From JAEUMD01 sp050250815 (lineage in GTDB: Bacteria; Pseudomonadota; Alphaproteobacteria; Rhizobiales; Hyphomicrobiaceae): a stretch of 64,000 nucleotides of DNA. Numbering within the stretch: position 1 is the stretch's first letter; each line of letters begins with the position of its first letter. A program made the position numbers and the translations under genes. The DNA is taken from assembly GCA_050250815.1 (NCBI GenBank), contig JBFWNY010000013.1, positions 32,076 to 96,075 on the forward strand, given 5' to 3'. The notes beneath the pieces were generated by a model. The model saw only the letters and a list, made by a program, of their open reading frames with translations. It did no database searches and was not told the DNA's origin. This document shows positions 1-8,158 of the stretch, one piece after another.

Positions 1-1
1 C

Positions 2-3000
2 GGCCTGACCGGCAAGGCGAGCCTGTTCGCCACCGTGCGCAACAACGGGCAGGACAACAGCGGCGCGGCGCTCGGCAATATCGCCTATGACGCCGACCAC
101 AAGCTGCTGTTCGTCTCCGATGTCGAGAGTGGCCTCATCCATGCCTTCTCGCTGGACGGCCAGGAGGTCGGCCAGTTCGACCACGGAATCGCAGGCCGCG
201 GCGCGCTCGGCCTCACAGCCGTGCCCAAGGACCTCAACGTCTATCCGATAACTTCGGGACGCTTCGACTCCGAGGCCCCTGCCACCTGGAGCTTTGCGCA
301 GCCAGAGCGGCGCCCCTACGGTCTCGCCGTCCGCGACGGCCGCCTCTACTACGGTGTCGCCGACGGTCCGACCGTGTTCTCCGCCGCCATCGGCAAGACC
401 GGCGAACTCACAGACGTGCGCCGTGAAGTCGAACTGCCACCCGCCGATGGTCGCGAGCCCGGCGGCGTCGACATCTCCGACATCGCGTTCGCACCTGACG
501 GCCGCTTGGTCGTGACCGAGCGCGCACTGCCCTCCGGCAACCGCGAGTACAAGGCGCTGATCGGCACCGCCAAGGGCCGCGTGCTCGTATTCTCCCCGCT
601 CGAGAATGCCGACGGTGCAGACCGCTGGGAGCAGGAGCCTGGCGAATATGCCATCGGCCGCGAAGGCGAGCACCGCCAGACCGCGGGTGGCATTGCCATC
701 GGCTACGGCTACAAGGACGGCTACGTCGAGCGCTCGCGCTGCGACATGCTGTGGTCGACCGGCGACCTGCTCGCCGAAGGACCGGCCTTCTTCGCCATGC
801 AGGAAGATGGAGGTGACCGGCGCGAGGTGCGCGGCGCGCAGGGCAATTCGCTCGATCTCGAGCGACCCGAGAACGTACCGCCCACACGAGCCTATTTCAC
901 CGACTATGACGACCGCTACGGCACGCGCGAGGAGCGCGGGCACGTTGGCGACATGGAGATCGTCTCGGGCTGCCCGCGCAACTCCGGTGAGACGATCGCC
1001 GCGCCTCCGGAACCGGAGACGCAGGAAGTCGTAGACGGCGGACCGGAAGTGCCTGGTGGCCCTGGAGGCCCGGGCGGCGGTGGCGGCCCGGGTGGCGGCG
1101 GCCCCGGTGGTGGCGGCGGCCCCGGCGGTGGCGGCGGCGGTCCTAGCGGACCGGAGCTCAGCCTCTCCAAGAATGCCGGACGCTGCGTCTGGATGGGCGG
1201 TCTCGGCACCTATCGCTGCGGCTTCACCATCTGGATCACCAACGTCGGCGACGCGCCCACGACCGAAACGATCACGTTCGTGGACAACATGCCACCGGCC
1301 GCCACGTTCGCCTTCGCGAACGCATGGACGCTGCCGCCCGTAGCGCCGGCCGCCGTCGGCTGCGACGTTCCCGCCCCCGGCGAGACGCGCTGCACGTTGC
1401 CCGGCACGGTGCTGAACCCCAGCGAGACGGCGCGCGTCTGGATCGTCTTCGACGTGCCTCCAGGTCTGTCGGGTACGACGATCGAGAACTGCGCCAACAC
1501 CGAGGACGCCGGCGGCGGCGTGGGCGAGACGAGTTGCATCCAGGCTCCCGTCTGCGATCCCACCGTCGAGGTCTGCCCGATGGATCTCGCAATCACCAAG
1601 CGGCTCGACGAGACGGCAGTGCCGTGCCAGTTGGGCGGCATGTGCGAGTTCGCCTTCACCATGCGCAACATGGGATCGGGCGGAATCCCACTCGCCGCGG
1701 TCCGCATCGACGACACGTTCGAGGGTGAGGCGCTCGACTTCCAGCAGGTGACCCCGCCGCTCTTCTGCGCCGCCGGTGGCGGACAGACGACGTGCTGGCC
1801 GCCGGGTGGCGACGTCATCGCCGAAGGTGGATCGCGCTTCTTCAAGATGCGCTTCAGCGTGCCGGCCGATTTCCCCGGCTGCTTCGTGCGCAACTGCGTC
1901 TCGGTGAACGATCTTGCCAGCGCACCGTTCGTCGATCAGGTGCCGGGCAACCATCAGCAGATCTGCGTCGATGCACGCATTCGGCGGCCGGCGGGCTCGC
2001 CCGACTGCGTGTCACCGGCGATGGGTCCGCTGGAAGAGCGCATCGCCGAACTGCCCAAGAGCGGTGGTCCGAAACCCCCTCGTGTGCAGCCGCCGCGTGG
2101 CGGGCCGGACATCGGCATCGACAAGTCGACCGAAGCCACGAGCGTCAAGCCCGGCGGCACGATCGGCTACGACATCATCGTCTCTAACAATGGCGATGGC
2201 GAGTATGACGGCAGCGTCGTTGTCCGCGACACGCTGAGCCCGGCGATCGGCAAGTTGACGTCGAGCAGCATCAAAGGTGGCACCTGCTCGAACGAGAAGT
2301 CGGTTGTCGGTTGCCGCTTCGACCGGCTCAGGCTTGCACCTGGCGAAGCACGCAGGATCCATCTGGAGTTCCAGATCTCCTCGCGCCTCTCGGCCAGCTC
2401 GCTTGTCAACTGCGCCGAGCTTGTCGGCGAGGCTGCAAAGTCCGGCTCGTCTGCCGACAACCGCAGCTGCGCGCGCGTGGCCGTGGTCGATGACATCGTG
2501 ACGCCTCCTCCACCTCCGCCGCCACCACTGGTGTGCACGCGGCGCGGCTACACGGCGTTCGACAGCCGCGACGACATCCCTCCGCGCTGGACGTTCTATC
2601 GCGAAGGCCGCGGCGAGGACGCGTTCTACTGCGCACGTCCGCGTCCAACCGACCCTGTCACATGTGCCGCTGGCTTCGTCCGCTTCGACGATGCCGACGA
2701 CATCCCGCGCGGCTGGCGACGCTACCGCGAGGAGCGTGCGCGGCCGCCGTTCTACTGCGCCAAGCGTCGCCCACTGCCGCCGTGCCGCATCGGCTACCGC
2801 CAGTTCGGCTCGGTGAAGGCGGTACCGCGAGGATGGGAGTGGTATGCATTGGATAGCGGCCATGATGCCGTGTGCGCCAAGCCGAAGCCAGCTCCGCCGC
2901 CGCCCTGCCGAGACGGCTACTCGCCCTACCCGAATTTCCAGTCGATCCCGGCCGGATGGGAGTCCTACAGGCTGAAGACACGTGCTGGCGTTGTCTACTG

Positions 3001-3973
3001 CGCGCGGCCCGGCCCGGTGATCAGCCAATGCCGCGGCGACTACAAGAAGTACCCATCGCGTCTTGCGGTGCCGCAGGGCTACGAGTGGTACCCGCTGCCC
3101 GGCAGCCGCATCGGCGAGGTGTGTGCACGCGAGAAGAACACCCCGCCGCCGCCCCCGCCGGATAATTGCCGCGACGGCTACAAGCCGTTCCAGTCGCGCG
3201 GCACGGTTCCGCGCGGATGGGACAAGTACCCGATGAAGACCCGCAGGGGCGTGGTGTGGTGCGGCAAGCCGGGCGACAAGATCTGTCCGCCCAACACGGT
3301 AGGCCGCTACCCAGACTGCAAGCCGCAGGTGTGCCCGCCCAACACGGTCGGTCGCTACCCCAACTGCAAGCCCAAGGAGTGCCCACCCAACACGGTCGGA
3401 CGCTTCCCCAACTGCAAGCCCAAGGTCTGTCCGCCCAACACCGTCGGTCAGTACCCCAACTGCAAGCCCAAGGAGTGCCCGCCTAACACGGTCGGTCGCT
3501 ACCCCAACTGCAAGCCGAAGGTCTGTCCACCCAACACCGTCGGTCAGTACCCCAACTGCAAGCCCAAGGTCTGTCCGCCCAACACCGTCGGTCAGTACCC
3601 CAACTGCAAGCCCAAGGAGTGCCCACCCAACACGGTCGGACGCTTCCCCAACTGCAAGCCGAAGGTCTGTCCACCCAACACCGTCGGTCAGTACCCCAAC
3701 TGCAGGAAGGAGCCACCGAAGGTTTGCCCGCCGGGGACAATCGGCAAGTGGCCAAACTGCAGAAAAGAGCCGCCGAAGGTCTGCCCGCCGGGGACAATCG
3801 GTAAGTGGCCAAACTGCAAAAAGCAGCCACCGAAGGTCTGCCCGCCCGGAACCGTTGGCAAATGGCCCAACTGCAGGAAGCAACCGCCACCGCAGCTGTT
3901 CAAACCCAAGACGGGCGGCAAGGCGTGTCCGCCGGGTACGGTCGGCACGTGGCCCAAATGCCGGAAGGGTTAA
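2..3973 (+). CDS. Large secreted/surface repeat protein, 5'-truncated (DUF11 domains plus Cys-rich repeats)
   Basis: The reading frame is open to the left edge, so the true start lies outside the window; the GTG at 35 is only the first candidate inside it. Visible order: a 300-residue beta-propeller-like region with repeated G-LA-R-GRLYY-type strands; a Gly/Pro linker (about 1050-1150); three DUF11-type Ig-like domains (about 1156-1540, 1574-1960, 2105-2480); six modules of about 40 residues with the pattern C-x-x-G-Y..P-x-G-W-x-x-Y..C-A-x-P (2530-3280); and 13 tandem C-P-P-N/G-T-V/I-G-x-x-P-N-C units (3281-3970). DUF11 domains are typical of very large secreted adhesin-like proteins. The many paired cysteines imply oxidative folding outside the cytoplasm. 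No anchor is seen at the C-terminus. Function unknown; an envelope or matrix structural role is inferred. Confidence 0.8.
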   Translation, partial: GLTGKASLFATVRNNGQDNSGAALGNIAYDADHKLLFVSDVESGLIHAFSLDGQEVGQFDHGIAGRGALGLTAVPKDLNVYPITSGRFDSEAPATWSFAQPERRPYGLAVRDGRLYYGVADGPTVFSAAIGKTGELTDVRREVELPPADGREPGGVDISDIAFAPDGRLVVTERALPSGNREYKALIGTAKGRVLVFSPLENADGADRWEQEPGEYAIGREGEHRQTAGGIAIGYGYKDGYVERSRCDMLWSTGDLLAEGPAFFAMQEDGGDRREVRGAQGNSLDLERPENVPPTRAYFTDYDDRYGTREERGHVGDMEIVSGCPRNSGETIAAPPEPETQEVVDGGPEVPGGPGGPGGGGGPGGGGPGGGGGPGGGGGGPSGPELSLSKNAGRCVWMGGLGTYRCGFTIWITNVGDAPTTETITFVDNMPPAATFAFANAWTLPPVAPAAVGCDVPAPGETRCTLPGTVLNPSETARVWIVFDVPPGLSGTTIENCANTEDAGGGVGETSCIQAPVCDPTVEVCPMDLAITKRLDETAVPCQLGGMCEFAFTMRNMGSGGIPLAAVRIDDTFEGEALDFQQVTPPLFCAAGGGQTTCWPPGGDVIAEGGSRFFKMRFSVPADFPGCFVRNCVSVNDLASAPFVDQVPGNHQQICVDARIRRPAGSPDCVSPAMGPLEERIAELPKSGGPKPPRVQPPRGGPDIGIDKSTEATSVKPGGTIGYDIIVSNNGDGEYDGSVVVRDTLSPAIGKLTSSSIKGGTCSNEKSVVGCRFDRLRLAPGEARRIHLEFQISSRLSASSLVNCAELVGEAAKSGSSADNRSCARVAVVDDIVTPPPPPPPPLVCTRRGYTAFDSRDDIPPRWTFYREGRGEDAFYCARPRPTDPVTCAAGFVRFDDADDIPRGWRRYREERARPPFYCAKRRPLPPCRIGYRQFGSVKAVPRGWEWYALDSGHDAVCAKPKPAPPPPCRDGYSPYPNFQSIPAGWESYRLKTRAGVVYCARPGPVISQCRGDYKKYPSRLAVPQGYEWYPLPGSRIGEVCAREKNTPPPPPPDNCRDGYKPFQSRGTVPRGWDKYPMKTRRGVVWCGKPGDKICPPNTVGRYPDCKPQVCPPNTVGRYPNCKPKECPPNTVGRFPNCKPKVCPPNTVGQYPNCKPKECPPNTVGRYPNCKPKVCPPNTVGQYPNCKPKVCPPNTVGQYPNCKPKECPPNTVGRFPNCKPKVCPPNTVGQYPNCRKEPPKVCPPGTIGKWPNCRKEPPKVCPPGTIGKWPNCKKQPPKVCPPGTVGKWPNCRKQPPPQLFKPKTGGKACPPGTVGTWPKCRKG
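3281..3970 (+). repeat. In-frame tandem repeat tract, 13 Cys-pair units (48-nt then 57-nt period)
   Basis: Units 1-8 are 16 codons each (48 nt), consensus C-P-P-N-T-V-G-[RQ]-[YF]-P-N-C-K-P-K-[VE], and are nearly identical at DNA level, which suggests recent duplication. Units 9-12 are longer (about 19 codons), with C-P-P-G-T-[IV]-G-K-W-P-N-C and a basic K-E/Q-P-P-K linker. Unit 13 ends the protein. The unit endings alternate between V and E with R/Q and Y/F variants, as expected of unequal crossing-over between homogenising copies. Confidence 0.95.
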
Positions 3974-3990
3974 CTGGCACTGGATAACCG

Positions 3991-4026
3991 GATCGGCGGC
4001 GGCAACGCCGCCGATCTACCTTTTTT
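3991..4026 (+). terminator. Rho-independent terminator
   Basis: Perfect 10-bp inverted repeat (3991-4000 with 4007-4016), a 6-nt loop, then a six-T run at 4021-4026. It lies 17 nt after the stop of the repeat protein and separates it from the protease gene. Confidence 0.85.
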
Positions 4027-4173
4027 GCCCCATGAACCGATCCGCCGCCTGCTGCGACCAAGTCGTAGCGGCTGCATGCTCCGAGCCGGGACTTGCCGTC
4101 ACGCGGCGGCGGCGGCATCCTTCCCAGGCAAGCGAGGGGGCGGCTACGCCATCGAACGGACGACACCAGCGTC

Positions 4174-6570
4174 ATGATCAGGCCCTTGCGGCAAATGACA
4201 GTTTCGAGCCCACCGTTCACCAGGTTCGGCGAATCCAGCCGGACAGGAGGTTTGGCTTGGCTGTGGTACGGCGCGCTGGCCGCGTTCCTCATGGCGGCGA
4301 TGATGCTGCTCACCACCCATGCCAGCGCTATCGGTCCGCAAGGCGCGCCCGGTGCGCCGAGCGCAGCGCTACCCGCAGCAAGCAATTCATCCTCTTCCAT
4401 CTGGAAGAAGCTCCAGAAGTCGGGCCGCGCAACCACGACCTGTACCGGAGCGATGCGTCGCGCTGGACTGTGCGGCGGCGGCTATCGGCCCAAGCCCAAG
4501 CCGGTTCCATGCCCGGCCGGCAAGCGCCGCGTCGGCACTCTCTGCCTAGACTTTCCGAAGCCCGGCCGCGGCTCCAAACCCGGTGGACAGCCGTATCCCA
4601 ATCCCGGCAGCAAGCCCGTGGTCTGCCCCGCTGGCAAGCGGCGCATCGGCAAGCTGTGCCTCACGATCCCGACCCCCGGCGGCCCCAACCAGCCCGGTGG
4701 CCGCCCCTACCCAAATCCGGGAGGCGGGCCCGTGGTGTGCCCCAGCGGAAAACGCCGGCTGGGCAAGCTGTGCATTCCCGTGCCGCAACCGGGTGGCAAC
4801 GCACAACAGGGCGGCTCCTCGACCGGTCCTGGCTCGGTTGCCTACGGCTGCGAGGGCGGCACCGCCAAGGGACGCTCGTGCGTGTGCCCAGCAGGCAAGC
4901 GCGCGGTCCCGGCCGGCCCGTATCGCATGCGGTGCGTTGGCGTGCCCTGTCCGCCGGGCAAGTACCGCGTCGGGGACATCTGCGTCGGACGGCAGCCGCC
5001 GCCCGATCCTCCGCCGGTCGTTTGCTCCGGTGGCACCTCCGCCAAAGGTGGATCGTGCCGGTGCCCGGCCGGAACCTATCCGGTGCGCAGCGATCGCTAT
5101 CGCATCACATGCGTTCCCTCGCCATGCCCGCGTGGGCAAGTGCGCGTCGGCCGCGCCTGCATCGGCATCGGAACCCCGCCGCCGCCTCAGTTGTGCCCGG
5201 ACGGCCGCAAGCGCGTGGCCGGCCGCTGCTACGACCGTGAATGCCCCGATGGCTGGCGGCGCATCGGGCGCTCGTGCCATCGCATCGCGGTACCGACCTG
5301 CCCCGACGGCATGCTCCTGAGAGCCGGGCGCTGCTACGGCGTGGTCGCCGAGCCGCCACGAGCGACACCGCCGCCACCGCGTCCGCCGCGCATCGCGACA
5401 CCACCGCGCCCGTTGCCGCCACCGACGCTGCCCACACCGGCCGCGCAGACGCAGGACGTCTACGTCGACGACGAGGTGTTGGTCGAAATTGCCGCTGCGT
5501 CGCCGCAGCCGATCGTCAACCGGCTCGTCGCGACATTCGGATTGCAAACGCTGTCGTCAAGGCGTCTTGGCACGCTTGGCGTCGGGCTATACCGCTTCCG
5601 CATCCCGCGCGGCCGTTCCGCTCCCGATGTCGTCGCATCGCTCACCGCAGAGCCCGGCGTATCGGCGGCGCAGCTCAATTACATCTACCGGCTCAACGCG
5701 GGCCGCAACGCACCGCCTGGCGATGCAGCGTCAGCCAAGCTGCCGCAGTATGCGGTCGACCTTATGAAGGTTCGCGAGGCGCACGAGGTGACGCGCGGCG
5801 CCAGCGTCCTCGTCGCGGTCATCGATACCGGCGTGGACGAGACCCATCCCGAGTTCGATACCGCCGTCGCGGCCCGCTTCAATGCAATGCCGGAAGTTAC
5901 GTTCAATCCCGACCCGCACGGCACAGCGATTGCCGGCATCATTGCCGCCCGCCGCCAGCTCGAGGGCGTGGCGCCGGACTCGCGCATTCTCGCCGTCCAG
6001 GCATTCGACGCCCGCGGCGGAACCGGCACGACGGAGCGCATCGCTGCCGGCCTCGACTGGGCGATGCTCAAGGGCGCCAAGGTCGTCAACATGAGTTTCG
6101 AGGGTGCCGAGGATTCGCTCGTTACCCGCCTCATCGAGCGTGGCGATTCCGCAGGCGTGGTGTTCGTCGCGGCAGCTGGCAACGGTGGCCCCTCCGCCGA
6201 ACCGGCGTTCCCCGCGTCGCTGCCCAGCGTCATCGCGGTCACCGCCATCGACGACCATCGTGCCGTCTACGCTCACGCCAACGCGGGCGCCTACATCGAC
6301 GTGGCAGCGCCCGGTGTCGATGTACTCGCACCGGTGCCCGGAGGTGGCTACGACATGATGAGCGGCACGTCCTTCGCCGCCGCGCACGTGTCGGGAATTG
6401 CAGCCCTGATCCTGGCCAGTTCGCCACGCATCGGACGGGAACACCTGCTGCGCCAGCTCAAGGCCACGTCCGACGATCTGGGCGAGCCGGGGCCCGACAG
6501 CATCTTCGGCGCCGGCTCCGTCGACGCCTTGCGTGCCGTTATCGACCGCCGCGCCGATGCGGGACGGTAG
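4174..6570 (+). CDS. Secreted S8 (subtilisin-like) serine protease with Cys-rich N-terminal modules
   Basis: About 798 residues. The C-terminal half is a subtilase with the full triad: Asp551 in AVIDTGVD, His582 in DPHGTAIAG and Ser733 in MSGTSFAAAHVSG. A hydrophobic stretch near residues 27-50 ending THASA is a signal peptide or anchor. Between them are three near-repeats of C-P-x-G-K-R-R-x-G-x-L-C separated by G/P-rich linkers, then five or six further two-Cys modules, then a Pro-rich hinge (about 5340-5450) and an inhibitor-like prodomain region before the catalytic domain. The frame is open upstream to a TTG at 4093; ATG 4174 or 4195 is more plausible. The modules resemble those of the preceding repeat protein, suggesting a related extracellular system. 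Substrate unknown. Confidence 0.88.
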   Translation: MIRPLRQMTVSSPPFTRFGESSRTGGLAWLWYGALAAFLMAAMMLLTTHASAIGPQGAPGAPSAALPAASNSSSSIWKKLQKSGRATTTCTGAMRRAGLCGGGYRPKPKPVPCPAGKRRVGTLCLDFPKPGRGSKPGGQPYPNPGSKPVVCPAGKRRIGKLCLTIPTPGGPNQPGGRPYPNPGGGPVVCPSGKRRLGKLCIPVPQPGGNAQQGGSSTGPGSVAYGCEGGTAKGRSCVCPAGKRAVPAGPYRMRCVGVPCPPGKYRVGDICVGRQPPPDPPPVVCSGGTSAKGGSCRCPAGTYPVRSDRYRITCVPSPCPRGQVRVGRACIGIGTPPPPQLCPDGRKRVAGRCYDRECPDGWRRIGRSCHRIAVPTCPDGMLLRAGRCYGVVAEPPRATPPPPRPPRIATPPRPLPPPTLPTPAAQTQDVYVDDEVLVEIAAASPQPIVNRLVATFGLQTLSSRRLGTLGVGLYRFRIPRGRSAPDVVASLTAEPGVSAAQLNYIYRLNAGRNAPPGDAASAKLPQYAVDLMKVREAHEVTRGASVLVAVIDTGVDETHPEFDTAVAARFNAMPEVTFNPDPHGTAIAGIIAARRQLEGVAPDSRILAVQAFDARGGTGTTERIAAGLDWAMLKGAKVVNMSFEGAEDSLVTRLIERGDSAGVVFVAAAGNGGPSAEPAFPASLPSVIAVTAIDDHRAVYAHANAGAYIDVAAPGVDVLAPVPGGGYDMMSGTSFAAAHVSGIAALILASSPRIGREHLLRQLKATSDDLGEPGPDSIFGAGSVDALRAVIDRRADAGR

Positions 6571-6781
6571 GGCGGACCGGCCCGCCCCGCGAGCGCCCAG
6601 AACGCGTGCCATCGACTCGGGCTAAGCCGACTTGGGCCGAACTGACGTGGGGAACGGCCTCGTGTCGCAGGCAGCTCCCATCCGGTGGAGCTGGCCCGAT
6701 CCGTGCTAATCAGCTGGTCGTAAAAGGACATCCGGACGCCTAGTCAGGCCTGGACACCGCCCGCAGGAACGAGCCGAGGCC

Positions 6782-8158
6782 ATGTTGCACAAGCCAGACG
6801 CCGCACAGCCCGAAGGCCGAAGGGCCGGCGAGCCCAAGGGCGGAACCGCGGGCGCGGAGGCCGCCGGACAACGGGGCCGGTCACTCGCGGCCCGGGCTGC
6901 GGCTGCCATGCGCCTGCTGCTCAAGCTGCTGCTGCCTCTGGCGGCCCTGGCCGCCGGTTACGCGGGCTTCAAGTATCTGAAGGCGACGCGGCCCGAGCCG
7001 CCCAAGCAGGCCCAGCGCGAGCGCGTGTTCGCCGTCGAGATGCGTCCGGCCGTGCGCGAGCGGCTGCAGCCGACACAACGCGTCTTCGGCACCGCGGTCG
7101 CCGGTCGCGAGGTCGACATCCGTGCACTCGTCGCGGGCCGCGTGGTCTCCACAAGCCCAGAGCTGCGCGAGGGTGGCACCCTGACGTCCAGCGAGACGAT
7201 CCTGACGATCGACCCTTTCGACTACGAGACGCAGCTCAGCGAGGCCGAGGCCCTGCGAGCCGAGACGCTCGCACGCATCGCCGAACAGGAAGCCTCGGTC
7301 GTCATGGAAACGCGTTCGCTTGAGCACGCCCGTGCCCAGCTCGAACTTGCCAAGGCGGATCTGGGTCGCGCTGAGACGCTGACGCGGCGCGGTAGCCTGT
7401 CCGAGCGCACACTGGACGATCGCCAGCAGATCGTTCTTCAGCGCCAGCAGTCGGCCGACCAGATGCAGAACAATCTCGCCGTCTGGAAGGCACGCATCGC
7501 GCAGAGTAAGGCGGCCATCGAGCGGCTCGACGTGTCTATCGCGCGCGCGCGGCGGCGCATCGAGGAAACACGGCTCAAGGCACCATTTGACGCTCTCGTC
7601 ACCGAGGTCGCAGCACAAACCGGACGGATGGTTTCGGTCAACGACAAGATCGCGCATCTGGTGGACAGCGACTGGATCGAAGTCCGCTTCACGCTCAGTG
7701 ATGCGCAGTATGGGCGTCTGGCTGCGGCCGGCGAAAAACTCGACGGGCGCGAGATCAGCGTACGCTGGACGCTCGGAAGCCAGAGCTTCGTCTACCCCGC
7801 ACGCGTCGTGCGAACCGGCACCCGCATCGCTGCGACAAGCGGCGGCGTCGAGGTCTACGCACGCCTCGCCGATCCCGCCAAACCGATGCGCATGCGGCCT
7901 GGGGCCTTCGTGTCCGTCGAGGTGCCCGACATCGTCTTTGAGGATGTGGTGCGCATTCCCAATGCCGCCCTCTATAACGGTGACACCGTCTATGTCGCCA
8001 AGGAGGGCCGCCTCGACCCGCGCAAAGTGGAACTCGTCGGCACGGCGGACAACGAGCTTATCGTCCGCGGTCCCTTCAGCGAAGGCGACAAGATCGTGAC
8101 GACGCGGCTTTCGACACCCGGCAAGGGCGTGGCGGTCAAGGAGGCTCCCCGCCCATGA
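6782..8158 (+). CDS. RND efflux pump periplasmic adaptor (membrane fusion protein)
   Basis: 458 residues. An N-terminal cytoplasmic tail is followed by a membrane segment (about residues 43-64, L/A-rich). The lipoyl/barrel-sandwich halves flank a long alpha-hairpin (about 150-265) rich in A/E/R heptads, then come beta-barrel and membrane-proximal domains ending near VAVKEAP. The order matches HlyD/AcrA-type adaptors that join an inner-membrane RND pump to an outer-membrane channel. The stop codon overlaps the start of the RND permease (ATGA), so the two genes are co-translated. No outer-membrane channel gene is adjacent. Export substrate cannot be deduced. Confidence 0.92.
   Translation: MLHKPDAAQPEGRRAGEPKGGTAGAEAAGQRGRSLAARAAAAMRLLLKLLLPLAALAAGYAGFKYLKATRPEPPKQAQRERVFAVEMRPAVRERLQPTQRVFGTAVAGREVDIRALVAGRVVSTSPELREGGTLTSSETILTIDPFDYETQLSEAEALRAETLARIAEQEASVVMETRSLEHARAQLELAKADLGRAETLTRRGSLSERTLDDRQQIVLQRQQSADQMQNNLAVWKARIAQSKAAIERLDVSIARARRRIEETRLKAPFDALVTEVAAQTGRMVSVNDKIAHLVDSDWIEVRFTLSDAQYGRLAAAGEKLDGREISVRWTLGSQSFVYPARVVRTGTRIAATSGGVEVYARLADPAKPMRMRPGAFVSVEVPDIVFEDVVRIPNAALYNGDTVYVAKEGRLDPRKVELVGTADNELIVRGPFSEGDKIVTTRLSTPGKGVAVKEAPRP

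Noticed and set aside
3281..3700. Regular 48-nt direct repeats, possible CRISPR
   Set aside because: The units are contiguous, have no variable spacers, are in frame and encode a clear protein repeat.
2012..3883. Long minus-strand open frame with repeating L-A-V-G-V-L-T-D-G-V-G units
   Set aside because: It is the antisense shadow of the Cys-rich repeat tract and the GC-rich gene on the plus strand; no start site, no recognisable domain.
5241..6743. 500-residue plus-strand frame overlapping the subtilase
   Set aside because: Arg/His-rich translation in another frame of the subtilase gene; no domains and no ribosome site.
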